Positions 26,401 through 38,319 of a stretch of 64,000 bases of DNA are shown piece after piece; within the stretch, counting starts at the first letter, position 1; the number at the start of each line of letters is the position of its first letter. Both the position numbers and the translations under genes were made by a program. The DNA lies in contig CM042548.1 in NCBI GenBank assembly GCA_023630585.1, positions 11,186,027-11,250,026 of the forward strand, in the 5' to 3' direction. The stretch is from Cranoglanis bouderius. Lineage: Eukaryota; Chordata; Actinopteri; Siluriformes; Cranoglanididae. Below the pieces are notes generated by a model. It searched no databases. It worked only from the letters and a program-made list of their open reading frames with translations, and was not told the origin of the DNA.

Positions 26401-28225
26401 TCAGATGTGAATTATAGCTATATGTACAGGTAATATGGTCTTATGCTTGTCAAATCAACAATATCAGATATCTGTCTTTGTTCTTTTAATTTTTATCACC
26501 CCCTAAAATCCTTGCTTTATATTACATGGTCCTCTTTCTTTCATGATATTGAAAAGGACATTTAAAAACCCTTGAACCCTAAATTATGGTGGGAGATGGA
26601 GATGTGCTGTTGCATAATGGATAAGCTGTTGTGAGATTGTGGTCAATATTGTTGCAGAGTTGCACTTTTACCATATAGGTACATATGGTCTGCTTTTTCC
26701 CAGACAGGGGCACTTAGGGCTGTTTTTCAAAGGGACTTTGGTAAATTGAACTGCTCCTCGATCATAAATTTACTTCACAAGCATATGTAATGTTTGCTGG
26801 GTAATTATCCAGCAGACTCAAGAATTCATTGTAATATCAGTTTGTATATAGACATATTATTATGCATGTCTGTATACAAGGGGGCGTAGTCAGGGTTAGC
26901 GAATTAAATAATTAATATTATTAAACAACTGAATAGGCTGACTTTCTGGGCAGCCCATTCATATAATATTATAATTACCCGTTTGTAGGTCACCCCTCCA
27001 AGGTTGTCAAAGAGAACAATACAATCTGTGTATCATCCATTCAATAAATATAAGCATGTCATAATTCAGTGTTTCATGATGGAATGCCATACACTGAAAT
27101 ATCTGCCGAACTGGCTTAAATCGGTATAGAGAAATGCATGGCTATGAGCATCTGTGGGTTTTGCTGAGTCTGCAAATTGAGAAGGAAATGACAAGTGGAT
27201 GACAACTTCCTAGTAATGGCAGAGGCCATGTTGATAAATAAAGCAAATTTGTTAATAGTCCTTTTTTTGGGGTCAGAACAGATGTACTGTCCATTACTGA
27301 TCCATTATACTTATTTACTATAATTAGCATGTTACACACTCAAACCACCACCTTCCTGTGGCCCTCCAGAACTTTTTTTAATAGACTTTCTCTATATAAT
27401 ACTTTTAAAAAGGTCTAGAACCCTAAAGGGTTATTCAATTCTCTCTCTGGAGGGAACCCTTAAACGGTCCAAGTAGAACCCTACATTTGAGTGTTTCTGT
27501 ATCAGAGAGGGCTCCAAGTATAACCCTTTTAAAAACAGACTGAAAAGGCTAAGAAACCTTCTAAAGAACCCTGTAAGAACCATTAAAAGGTTCATTTTCT
27601 TAAGAGAGTGGGGTTCTTCAGTGGCTGGGCTGTGTAGTGTTAGTGTTCTAGCCCTCTATGACTGAAATAGGAGAATCCAGTTTTGTTTTATGACATTCCG
27701 AGGAAACAGGAAATGGAAGTTGTCATTAAGACTCTAACTCAGAAATATACATGGAAGGATTTTTCATCACGGTTGTCAAAAAAATCTGGTTCTTACTAGT
27801 ACATAGTAAGAAGTGTAAAAATGTTGTATAGTATGTCCCTTTAATTCCGTTTCTGTCCTAATGTGGTGTCCCACTGTGCCCTTTCCTATGCCTTCTGGAA
27901 ATGAAAAATGAGAAAGCTCCTACAAGTCAGAAAATGATTGAGTAGGTGTTTTCCTCAGGTGCTCATCGCTGCTTTGTATTTCTGTCAGCATTTCTGCTTC
28001 AAGACATCACTCACTGAGTGAATATGTTGAATCATTGGTCAGTACTACAGTAGAGATGCTGGCAGTCCTGTCAAAGTCTGAAAACAAACAGCTTTGTCCT
28101 CCATTACGTAAACGTAACCGTTACACTTTTTGTGACAATCTTTAAACTTTATATAACGCTACACTCACCATAATGCCATATACTGTACAGGTATGAGCTG
28201 GACACTTCTAACTGAAGCAAACACA
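26401..28225. other. Intron stretch without recognised features
   Basis: Mostly unique AT-rich DNA. A degenerate inverted arrangement of AACCCT/AGGGTT motifs occurs at 27415-27600. Confidence 0.35.
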
Positions 28226-28365
28226 TGGGCGTAGAATCCGTGGGGGGACGTGTCATTTAATAAACGTAAATTTAATAAATTTAATAAAATGTAAATTCGT
28301 TCCCCGCACTTTTGATAAAACTTTTTCACTGGCCATGGTCAATTTGTGTATCTTTGATTCTCTTT

Positions 28366-28555
28366 CTAACACTCGTTCGGTATCTCACTATGGGAACGCC
28401 CCAGATGTGACCGAATGCGGAAGCACCAATGACACCACGTCTGCCGATATGGCAGACCAATCGCCACAGCAATCAGGGAGTCCCGCCTCCCTGGATATAA
28501 ACTGCCGCTGCCTGCCGCTTCGTCATTCTCCGTGGAAGATTTCGTAAGCTGTCCT
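28366..28555 (+). repeat. DIRS left inverted terminal repeat
   Basis: It starts near TAACACTCGTTCGGTATCTC. It contains GCGGAAGCACCAATGACACC and GGAGTCCCGCCTCCCTGGAT, and the complement of the whole stretch is found at about 33700-33855. TGGATATAAAC may be the promoter element. Confidence 0.88.
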
Positions 28556-28717
28556 CAGCATTCTCATTGGGAATTATTGCTCAACAGTTTACAGACGGAG
28601 CCTCACGGTAACATCCAAACCCAAACCTTCTTTGGGTCTGTTGAGAGTCAGGCTTAGAGTAGGATGACGCGTTAAGGCGAGTTTTCCTTCTCTAAGTTTT
28701 TACTTTTCTGTACTTTA

Positions 28718-30147
28718 GTGGTGCTTACCATGCACCAAAACAGGAAAAAAGGGGGGCACAGCTCTGTACTAGTTTGCACGTCATGGTGGACTTACGAAGA
28801 GGGTGCAGGCTCTATCATGGCCACGGCAAAAGAGCCAGAGATCCCCGGGGTAAAAAGCGTGTGGATCTCTGCAAAGGACTTGCACGGCCTTAGCATTTCT
28901 TGCTTGGGTGCTAAACATGCCCAAGCAGCACTGTCTAACCCTGACGGTTGCCCCCACTGTGCTTCTTTCCGAGGGGCAGTCGCGGGAAAGAAGGACCCAT
29001 GCCTCTCTTCTCAACCCAGAGTGGAGCCCTTCGACCATCCTTGAGGATGAGGAGGAGGACGATGAGGACGCTATCCTTCCCCCAAATCAGTCCCGGCCAC
29101 CGAGTGCGCAAGAGGAGTGCTCACCCTCCCCGGACATGGATCTGCTCGAGGTCTGTCGCAGGGCTGTGGCGAAATTGTCCATCAACTGGCCGTCCTAGCC
29201 AGTGGGAATAGGGGCTGAGAGGGATTTATATGATGGGAAACGGCCCCCGTCACGTCTCCCACCAGCAAGACAGCTTATTCCGGCCGTCCCAGCCTGTGTG
29301 GTTGAGATGAAGAGGTTTTGGGACAAGCATTTCTCCCACCAGGTGCCCGTCAAAGGTTTCTCGAGGCTTGATGTCCAGGGAATGGAGGATTTAGGCATGG
29401 CGGTCCCTCCCCCTGTTGAAATGTCGGTGGCACACCACCTGCACCCAAGCCGTAGAGCAACGTTCTCTTCAGCTGGAGCCTCGCTGCCAGGAAAGATAGA
29501 GCACGTCGCCGCCTCTGTCTTCCAGAAGATTTATAGATCAATAGCTTTAGTGTTGCGAGCGTTGAATGCGACGTCTCCTCGCAGCTTATCAGGCCGAACT
29601 GTTGGAGAAAATGGGCCATCAGCTAGACTCTGGATCTCCCAACCTGGCTCTCTGGGAGGAGATATGCCTTATCGCAGATTTAAACCTGCACACATTGCGT
29701 GGAGCAGTTCAAAGCTGCGGGCGGAGTATGGGCTTGGCAGTTGTGGGAGAGAGGTCTCTGTGGCTGAGCCTGTCGGGACTCTCCGAGAAGGAGAAGGTGG
29801 AGTTTTTGGATGCCCCCATTGATCCAAAGGCCATGTTCAGCACAACAGTAACAGTGATGCATCAGCAGTGTGACCTATGGAAGAAGGAGGAAGAGACGTT
29901 CGAAGCTTGTCTCCCCAGAAAACGGTCGGCTCGGCCTTATCATCCAAGCTGGCCGAATTTCAGGCCCACCAGGAAAGGAGGACAGTCTGAATATCTGCCT
30001 TCTCACCCTCCTCCAACACAGCATCCGGGAAACATAGCCCCACAGCCGAAGTCTGGTTTCGTGAGGCCAAAACAGTCTTTCGAAGCCGCAGCTGCAAAGC
30101 ACTGGCCGACAAATCCTCAGGGCAGCAAGAAGAGGCGAGCGACCTGA
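28718..30147 (+). pseudogene. DIRS gag-like ORF, broken
   Basis: Overlapping plus-strand frames of 108, 96, 206 and 193 codons look like one decayed gene. The N-terminal part has an acidic run (LEDEEEDDEDAILPP). The C-terminal part (29566-30147) has the conserved block AAYQAELLEKMGHQLDSGSP, LWEEICLIADLNLHTLRGAV, GLAVVGERSLWLSLSGLSEK, VEFLDAPIDPKAMFS and a basic tail. Such proteins package the retrotransposon RNA. An in-frame stop near 29198 and frame changes interrupt it. Confidence 0.8.
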
Positions 30148-30719
30148 GACATAGCCTGGGCGACAGGAAGGGTTCAGAGACAGCACTCAAGGTTTCTCTG
30201 TCTCAACCCTTCAGAGAGACACTCCTCTCTCTCCCGTGGGGAAAAGGAGAAGGGGACAAAATGTGTATATACTTCATGCGGACGGTTCAGTGTCCAGTGT
30301 GTACAGGAGAGTGGCCCATGTTCCCCAGGTGCCCCCAAAACAGTCTTCTCCCCCTCCACTTTCAAGGTTTGTTCCGAGGGGGGAAAACCAAAAGTGCACA
30401 AACACTCGAATAAAAATAAAGTGTTCTCTGACGCATCCAGGCCGAGGGCGCAGAGTGTTGTGAAAAGAGAAAAAGTACACAAAAACATAAAACAATCTCC
30501 GATGGAGATGAATATGACTCCTTGGCTGGAGCTGCAGTCTCCCCCTTCGCCACTAGAGGGAGCGGCAGTACCACTAGTGAGAGAAGATGGGATGGGCCCA
30601 CTCGCAGCCCAGATGGAGAATTGGCGTGCATACACTGTCCATCCCTGGGTTTTAGCCACAATAAACAGGGGATACAGACTTCAGTTCGCTGTAAAACTCC
30701 CTGTTTTCAATGAAGAGTG

Positions 30720-32454
30720 ATAATGTCAGCAGCCCAAGGAGACTCAGCTTGGGTTTTGGAGGAAGAAATATCCTCCTTGCTCATGAAAAGAGTGATAAGA
30801 GTGATCCCGGTAGAAGAAAGCCATCAGGGCTTTTATTCCCGGTATTTTGTGATTCCCAAATGAGGGGGAGGTCTCCAACCCATTCTGGATTTGCGGCTCC
30901 TCAACAAACACCTCAGAAAATACGGGTTCAAAATTCTCACATTCAGGACACTGTCTCACTCTATTCGTCAAGGAGCCTGGTTTACATCAGTGGATCTCCA
31001 AGATGCATACTTTCACATTGATATTTTTCCTGCTCACAGGAAATATCTCAGATTCGCATATCAGGGCACGGCCTACTAGTATGTGAAAATTACCTTTGGC
31101 CTTTTGCTAGCTCCAAGGGTTTTCAGCATGTGTGGAGGAAGCTCTAACCCCGTTAAGGAATGTGGAGATCAGAGTTTTATCTTCTCTAGACAATCTGCTC
31201 GTTTTGCGCGTCGTGCCAGTGGCAAGCGGAGAGAGATACGAACACGCTGATAACACATTTGGTGAAACTGGGTTTCAATATAAACCAAATGAAGAGCTGT
31301 CTGATTCCTTCACAGGAAATAGTTTACCTGGGCCTCAAGTTAAACTCAATTCAGTGTTTCGTGCTTTTCTATCAGAGGAGAGCATCGAAATGTTTCGCAG
31401 TTGCATTGCCCGCTTTCAACGACGGAAATCAGTCGGGGTCCGAATGGGTCTTCGGCTACTAGGCTTAATGGCCTCGACAGTGGCAGTAGTTCCCTTATGG
31501 CTACTGAGAATGAGGGAATTTCAGCACTGGGTGGCATCGCAGGACATTCGCCCCAAGAGCCGTCTCAGCCGCAGAGTGCTAGTCTCGCCAAAATGTATGA
31601 GGGCTCTCCATCATTGGAGGGCCCGGTCTTTTCTCAGAACAGGGTACCCACTGGGTCCTATTTTAGTGAGGAAAGTGGTAACGACAGATGCATCTCTCAC
31701 AGGCTGGGGAGCAGTGTTCAAAGGCAGAGCAGTGAGAGGGGTTTGGGCTCCTGCACTGAGGCAGAAGCACATAAATTGGTTGGAGCTACTAAATGTTTTT
31801 AGCTCTAAAACATTTTGTGCGCTTTCTCAAAAATCATCATGTGTTGGTCCGGACGGACAACATGACGGTGACTGCCTATATAAATCGGCAGGGAGGGCAC
31901 GCTCTCTCCAGCTGAACAGGTTAGTGAAGGAGCTGACCATTTGGAGCAGCACGAAACTCCTGTCATTGCACGCAACGCATGTTCCAGTTATAATGGACAG
32001 GAGAGCAGACTTACTGTCCAGAGGGAATCCTCTATATACGGGGAATGGAAAATTCACCCTCAGGTGGTTGGCAGAGATTCGGGCAGGCCACTGTAAATCT
32101 CTTCGCATCGCGCGAAAATGCACAATGTCCTCTGTTCTTTTCCCTAGTGAACGATGACGCACCGTTGGGTGTGGATGTGCTGGCCCACGTATGGCCGGAC
32201 GTATTACTGTACACTTTCCCCCGCTGAGCCTAATCGGGCCAACGCTGCGGAGAATACGGGAATACGGCCACATGGTGATTCTGATAGCCCCGTATTGGCC
32301 AGGGAGATTATGGGTAGCGGAGTTAGTCCAGCTGCTCTACGACCAGCCCTGGCCATTACCGGTGCGCAGGGATCTCCTCTCACAGGCTTGGGGGGAAGAA
32401 TTCCACCTCTCTCCTCAGAAACCGGCTCATTGGGCTTGGCCCGTGAGAGGCTGA
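30720..32454 (+). pseudogene. DIRS reverse transcriptase/RNase H, inactivated
   Basis: RT motifs on the plus strand: LQPILDLRLLNKHLRKYGF, WFTSVDLQDAYFHIDIF (first catalytic Asp), YLRFAYQGTAY and FGLLLAPRVFS. Where YLDD is expected the frame reads SSLDNLLV, so the second Asp of the pair is Asn. RNase H follows with KVVTTDASLTGWGAVFKGR, a frame change, then VRTDNMTVTAYINRQGG in another frame, HATHVPVIMDRRADLLSRG, and a C-terminal part with LFASRENAQCPLFFSLVND and LIAPYWPGRLWVAELVQLL. The C-terminal part corresponds to the region likened to an adenine methyltransferase in DIRS elements; I cannot confirm its motif. Stops near 30859 and 31078 and several frameshifts kill the gene. Confidence 0.88.
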
Positions 32455-33482
32455 ATCTAGATGCAGCCGGTTTACCCCCGAAAGGGATTGAGATGATTCA
32501 GAACGCGAGGGCTGCCTCGACCCGCTCTTTATATAATCACAAATGGGGAGTGTTTGAAAGATGGTGTGCAGATAGGAATGTCGTCCCATACTTATATTCA
32601 GCTTCGGACGTGCTATGTTTTCTGCAAGACCTCCTGGATAAGAAACAAGCCTTTTCTACAGTTAAGGTTTATTTGGCTATCTCGGCATGTCATATCGGAC
32701 TTAACTCGGGTTTCATAGGCCAGCACCCTCTCATCTTCTGATTTATGAGAGGAGCATGGCGGTTACACCCAGTATCTAAACCACTGCTCCCGCCTTGGGA
32801 TCTGTCCGTGGTCCTGGAGGCACTCTCAAAGCCCCCTTACGAACACATCGGTAGCATTGCTTTAAAGCTGCTTTCTTTAAAGACCGTTTTGTTACTCGCT
32901 CTCACAACAGCAAAAAGAGTGAGCAAACTACAGGCATTATCAGTACACTCCTCGTGTATGCTTTTCGCCCCGGTTGGTCAAAAGGTAACACTTAGAACTA
33001 ACCCATTTGTGCCTAAAGTGATGGATCCACGCGGCTGGAGCCGAGTAGTGGATCTGCGAGCTTTGCATCTGCCGCCTTTTTATCCGCGGAGGATGAGCGG
33101 CTACACTGCTTGTGCCCGGTTCGTGCTCTGTATATGTATGTACAGAGAACCAGAGCACTTCGGGCGAGCGATCAGTTTTTTACATCTTGGGCTGATTTGT
33201 ACAAAGGGAAGCCTCACATCAACGCCTTTCCCACTGGGTGGTGGAGGCAATCGTGTCGTGTTACAATAGCTCGAATCTGCAGCCCCCAGGAGGCCTTTGA
33301 GCTAACTCTACCAGGGGTGGGGCTACGTCTTGGGCACTATTTAAGGGCATTACCGTCCAGGAAATATGTGCTGCGGCTAGCTGGTCAACCCCGCACACAT
33401 TTTTGAGATTTTATAGACTGGACGTGACGGAGCCCTCTCTAGCTCATTCGGTCCTTGGAGTGGGCAAAGATGAGTTACACTA
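32455..33482 (+). pseudogene. DIRS tyrosine recombinase, inactivated
   Basis: The N-terminal SAM-like core-binding region reads NARAASTRSLYNHKWGVFER and DKKQAFSTVKVYLAISACHI. The catalytic domain has the first Arg in LALTTAKRVSKLQALSVH. The HxxR box reads NSTRG, so its His is Asn. The nucleophile Tyr is in FLRFYRLDVTEPSLAHSVL, ending with a stop near 33482. Lesions: an in-frame TGA at 32739-32741, frameshifts near 33090 and 33215, and a stop just before the HxxR box. When intact, this enzyme inserts the circular DNA copy into the genome. Confidence 0.88.
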
Positions 33483-33564
33483 AGCACTCATCTGTTGGAT
33501 TCCTTTGTAAGGCATGCCTATCAAATTTAGTCTGCTTCAATAGCATATCTGCAATACAGGAGTG

Positions 33565-33640
33565 GTCTGTATCCCATAGTGAGATACCGAACGAATGTTA
33601 GAAAGAGAACTTTAGGTTACTATCGTAACCTCAGTTCTCT
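33565..33640. repeat. DIRS internal complementary region
   Basis: CCCATAGTGAGATACCGAAC (about 33573) is the complement of the left end at 28366-28394, directly before the right repeat. In DIRS elements this region templates circle closure. Confidence 0.8.
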
Positions 33641-33911
33641 GATAACATGAAGTGAGGTATCTCACAACATTGCCCTCCTTGCAGTTGGCACAGAGAAGAA
33701 ATATGCGAAGAATGACGAAGCGGCAGGCAGCGGCGGTTTATATCCAGGGAGGCGGGACTCCCTGATCGCTGCAGCGATTGGTCTGCCATACCGGCAGATG
33801 TGGTGTCATTGGTGCTTCCGCAATCGGTCACGCCTGAGGGGTTCCCATAGTGAGATACTTCACTTCATGTTATCAGAGAACCTCAGTTACGATAGTAACC
33901 TAAAGTTACTA
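33602..33911. repeat. DIRS right inverted terminal repeat with end hairpin
   Basis: AACTTTAGGTTACTATCGTA at about 33610 returns as its complement at 33892-33911, giving roughly 58-bp arms that include CTGATAACATGAAGTGAGGT. Between them lies the complement of the left terminal repeat. Confidence 0.85.
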
Positions 33912-34134
33912 TACGTGTATGTGGCTAAGTCTTTATGTGACCTGACGTTGCCATGACAATTGGTCACTCACGTCGTGTGTCACGCCCATGCTCACACCCG
34001 CGCTGAGCGCTCAGGGGTCGCAATGAGCTCAAAGCAGCAAAAAACCATTCACTCCTTTTTTACTAAGTCATAGTGATGGGAATCCCGTCTCTTTTTAGTG
34101 AGCCATATCATTTGGCTCAGCTCAGCAATAAGGC

Positions 34135-34290
34135 TCTTATTGCCCTAGTAGCTTTATATATATATATATATATATAGCTGCAGTAGCATTTCCCAGCCAG
34201 CAGTGTGATTGTCTTCATCTATTTTTAGATGACAGATATTTTTTTTCTATTTTTATTCTACAATACCTCAAGCCTCTTTCGGCTCCCAAA
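34135..34290 (+). repeat. Repeat segment B, inverted copy at 35768-35925
   Basis: It carries GCCCTAGTAGCTTTATATAT, GCAGTAGCATTTCCCAGCCA, AGTGTGATTGTCTTCATCTA and TTTTTATTCTACAATACCTC. The complement occurs at 35768-35925, outside the right foldback arm, so the order of arms is A-B then A'-B', not a simple palindrome. Confidence 0.8.
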
Positions 34291-34355
34291 TGGCTCTTCA
34301 TTTAATACCACTTCTTTATAATTCAGCCACATTTAGCAATATTTTGACCTATTAG

Positions 34356-34488
34356 AGAGCAAGAAGAGATAAAACCCATCAATTAGACAAAAAAAATATA
34401 TAATTTCAGAGGTGGGGGGACAGAATGTCAAGGGTATCCTTTTTTTCTGACCTTTGTCTAATTGATGGGTTTTATTTCTTCTTGCTCT
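34356..34488. repeat. Inverted repeat (36-37 nt arms, about 60-nt spacer)
   Basis: AGAGCAAGAAGAGATAAAAC at 34356 pairs with its near-perfect complement ending at 34488; the arms continue through CCCATCAATTAGACAAA. It looks like a small foldback element inside the larger one. Confidence 0.85.
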
Positions 34489-36069
34489 TAATTGGCTTAA
34501 TATGCAATTTATGACTCTGTACTTGCATGTTATATTGTATCTTGCACTGTATTATTTAAATATTGCAAATTGTGTTTTAGTGTACATTGTATTGCATATA
34601 CATAGCACACAGTCTATATAATATATACTTGTATATTATGGATAATTTTGTTTCAGTTCTCTCCCTTTTCTAGTGAATTATAGTAAAAGTAGTATAGTAA
34701 TTACAGTAATGTAAAAATGGCAGGGTTACATTTTTTCCCCTATACTACTAACCTACTACTAACTTAAACTGCTGCTGCATAACGATTTAAGTTATTATAG
34801 CAGCCTGTTATGACTCATTCATTGTATTTATAAAATGAAAATGTGTTCTATTCTATAATATTTCTATTAATATTTCGCGTCAGCACAGAAAAAGAAACCA
34901 TTATGTAACATGCAATGCTGCCTGATCCAGACATACGTATGTAATCCATGCAAATCTGAATTCAACAATAACAATTCACCATCTTATTCTAATGTGAAGA
35001 ACTCAGATAACACAACTGTAATAAAAATAAAAGACGTTTGAAAATAAGTGCAGGTTTGTGTGGGACTGTGGGTAGGCTAATATTACCATCAAATGTAGCT
35101 ATTTATTCATCAATGAAAATAGGCAGCGCTTAAAAAGAAACATGTAGCAAATTATTCATCATTGTGCAACACGAATACCAGATGCCAAAAGAACTTACAC
35201 TGCTCGACTTAGTAGTGATGGGTCGTTCGTAAACGAGTCGGTTCTGTGAGTCGGCTCCTTTAAGTGAACGATGGGAGCCGACTCACGTCTGAGAGCCAAT
35301 TTCATTTTTTTGTAAATTAGTACAAGACAGAATAATAGGATGATATTTTCGCCGCACTGCTTGGCCACTTATTGCTCTGAGCTGAGCCAAATGATATGGC
35401 TCACTAAAAAGAGACGGTATTCCCATCACTACGACTTAAAAAGGAGTGAACGGTATTTTGCCGCTTTGAGCTCGACCTCTGAGCGCTCAGTGCAGGTGTG
35501 AGCATGGGCGTGACACGAGTGGCCAATTGTCATGGCAACGGCAAGACTTACAGACACGTACACGAATAGAAATCAAAGATGCACAAATTGGCCATGGCCA
35601 GTGAAAAAGTGCGGGGGAGTTTATTAAAAGTGTCCCCCACATCCCCCGCGGATTCAACACCCATGTCCCTGAGCAAACACGTGTAACTGAAGCATGCTTA
35701 TTGCAACCCTCTGAGTTATAAAGTAAAACGGAAAGTCTAGGTGTCCCTGCTGATGTTTTTCTCTGTTCGGCTTAAGGTATTGTAGAATAAAAATAGAAAA
35801 AAAATATATCTGTCATCTAAAAATAGATGAAGAAAATCACACTGCTGGCTGGTAAATGCTACTGCAGCTATAAAAAAAAAAGAAAGAAAAAAAAAAATTT
35901 TTTAAAAAGCTACTAGGGCAATAAATTGAAATTTAAACCAGTCCAGATATTTAAGAGTGAAGAATGCCATTTGAGGATGAATGTTTAGTAATAATTTGTG
36001 TAGATAGTGCTAATGTGCCTTAATTTAAAATAAGAAAAATTAAATTGGGGTACAAATGAAAGTGATTGT

Positions 36070-37506
36070 TAGTGCTGTGAAAAAGTATTTGCCCCCATCC
36101 TGGTTTCTTCTGTTTTTGTGTATATCTCATACTAAATTGTTTCAGAAATGAAAACAAAAACTAAGATAAAACAAAGGCAACCTGAGTAAATAGAAAATAC
36201 AGTTTTTAAATGATAATGTTATTTATTGAAGCAAAAAAGTTATCCAATACCAACTGGGCCTGTGTGAAAATGTGAAAATGCCCCTGTAGTTACGAATTCC
36301 CCAAATCTATGAAACTGCATTCATAATGGGGTTCAGCTGGACTAGACACAACCAGGCCTGATTACTGCAAACCCTGTTCAATCAAATCAACACTTAAATA
36401 GAACTTTTTCAACAGCATGAAGTTGATTAAAAGGACTTACCCAGTAACACACTATGCCAAAGTTGAAAGAAATTCCAGAAATGATGAGGATTGAAATACA
36501 CCAGTCTGGGAAGGGTTACAAAGCTATTTCAAAGGCTCTGGGACTCCAAAGGACCACAGTGAGAGCCATTATCTCCAAATGGAAAAACTCTGCACAGTAG
36601 TGAACCTTCCCAGAAGTGGCCGACCTTCCAAAATTCCTCCAAGAGCACAGCAACGTCTCATCCAGCAAGTCACAAAAGAGCCAAGGACAACATCAAAGGA
36701 CCTACAGGCCTCTCTTGCATCAGTAAAGGTCACTGTTCATGACTCCACTATCAGAAAGACACTGGACAAAAATGGCATCCATGGAAGAGTGGCGAGGCAA
36801 AAACCACTGCTAACCCAGAAGAACATTAAGGCTCGTCTGAATTTTGCCAAAACACACCTTGATGATCCTCAAACCTTTTGGGAGAATGTTCTGTAGACTG
36901 ATTAGTCGAAAGTAGAACTGTTTGGAAGACAAGGGTCCCGTTACATCTGGTGTAAACCAAACACAGAATTCCACAAAACAAACATCATACCTACGGTCAC
37001 GCATGGTGGTGGAAGTGTGATGGTGTGGGGATGCTTTGCTGCTTCAGGGCCTGGGCAACTTGCAATAATTGAGGGAAACATGAATTCTGCTCTCTACCAG
37101 AAAATGCTAAAGGAGAATGTCCGGTCTTCAGTCCGTAAGTTGAAACTCAAGCGCAACTGGATTATGCAGCAAGACAATGATAAAAAGCATAGGAGTAAGT
37201 CCTAGTCCTAGAAATAAGTGAAAGACTGATCTCCAGTTATCGGAAGCGTTTGTTTAAAGTTATTGCTGCTAAAGTTGGCACAACCAGATTTTAAGTTTAT
37301 GGGGGCAATTAGTTTTTGACATTGGTGATAGGTGTTGGATAACTTTTTTTTGCTTCAGTAAAAAAATAATAATAATAAAAGTTGTATTGTGTGTTTACTC
37401 AGGTTGCCTTTGTTTTATGTTGTATTTTGTTTGAAGATCTAAAATTGTTTAGTATGAGATATACACAAAAACAGAAGAAATCAGGAAATACTTTTTCACA
37501 GCACTG
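36070..37506 (+). mobile_element. Tc1-like element (family A copy 2)
   Basis: The ends carry AGTGCTGTGAAAAAGTATTT and CACAGCACTG followed by TA. It is the same family and orientation as the element at 10798, with closely similar text throughout. This copy has no LTR insertion and therefore shows the unoccupied GTATG site near 37452. It has the same internal deletion after the QQDNDKKH motif. Confidence 0.92.
36453..37205 (+). pseudogene. Tc1-like transposase remnant, C-terminal block deleted
   Basis: The start region reads MPKLKEIPEMMRIEIHQSG, then a frameshift, then NLPRSGRPSKIPPRAQQRLI to NFAKTHLDDPQTFWENVL in a 105-codon frame. A stop follows where the first catalytic Asp is expected. Another frame has MMVWGCFAASGPGQLAIIEG and WIMQQDNDKKHRSKS. 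The NPIENLW block with the catalytic Glu is deleted. Confidence 0.88.
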
Positions 37507-37542
37507 TAAGTAACTGTTTTTATGACTGAATCATTCACTTGT

Positions 37543-37543
37543 T

Positions 37544-37630
<87 letters not shown>
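37543..37630. repeat. (TC)n/(AC)n compound microsatellite
   Basis: TC dinucleotides to about 37608, then AC to 37630. Confidence 0.95.
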
Positions 37631-38319
37631 TGTAGTGACAGAAGAGTGGTGGCATGATGGTAAGTTGTTAAGCAGACCAAAGCACAGCATGACGCATACA
37701 TCGATAAACCTTTGACTGTTTTACAGGGACAACTCAATGTGGGCCAGTAAGAGTGGCTTTAATCCCACTAAGCTCAGCATGCAGAATGGTCAATAACGTG
37801 CTATCACAGGACATTAGTCCCAGGCTGAGACACTGTACTTCGCCTTTTAATTTTGGGCTATCCAATGCAGCCATTAACTCTTACATTTGTTGATTTGTAT
37901 TGCAGTGACTTATGTAAAGTACATAGAAAAAGATGTCATTTAAAATTATACATGAGCATATGTTGGAAGAAAAAATCAGTTATTTATTGTGCCAAGAAGG
38001 CAAGAAATGAAAAGAAATGAAATCCCACTTGGTTTTCATGACTTTCTTAGGCCAGTGGTTTGATGTACAGCATGAGCTTGAAGGAGTGCAGTCATAACTC
38101 TGATAGCTGGTAGCTCAATTCCAGGTCTCGGCCTCATGGAACCACTGAATGGGGTGATTATGTGGAAGGTTCAGTCCAACTGTGTTAGGGTACTTCCGAG
38201 ATTAAAATAAAGAGTAGAGAACAGATACACCAGTGCACACCTCTGTCCCTCTATCCCCAACTAAAGTAAAGTAAGAATGCTTTCAAAAATAGACATGCTA
38301 ACAGTTTATATTTATCAAT

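Larger units (their letters stand above)
28358..33911 (+). mobile_element. DIRS-type tyrosine-recombinase retrotransposon, about 5.55 kb
   Basis: It has inverted terminal repeats instead of LTRs, then gag-like, RT/RNase H and tyrosine-recombinase regions in the usual order, and a short internal segment complementary to the ends just before the right repeat. DIRS elements copy through a circle that the recombinase inserts, leaving no target duplication; none is seen here. The base composition is clearly more GC-rich than the intron around it. All three coding regions have stops or frameshifts. Confidence 0.93.
28226..35664. mobile_element. Foldback DNA element (about 1.9 kb) carrying a DIRS insertion in its left arm
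   Basis: The left arm is 28226-28357 plus 33912-34135. The right arm, inverted, is 35345-35664. Matching landmarks: GGCCATGGTCAATTTGTG against CACAAATTGGCCATGGCC; TGCCATGACAATTGG against CCAATTGTCATGGCA; GAGCGCTCAG on both; and AGTGAGCCATATCATTTGGC against GCCAAATGATATGGCTCACT. Arms are about 320-360 bp. GTGATGGG motifs, typical of hAT termini, lie at 34075, 35217 and (inverted) about 35422. No transposase is visible, so it is non-autonomous. Confidence 0.75.

Noticed and set aside
28781..32273. Minus-strand open frames across the DIRS region
   Set aside because: They are shadows of the GC-rich plus-strand gag, RT and recombinase regions and match no family.
28358..33911. An LTR retrotransposon or endogenous retrovirus
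   Set aside because: The ends are inverted, not direct, repeats; there is a tyrosine recombinase instead of a DDE integrase, no protease or envelope, and no target duplication. This is DIRS.
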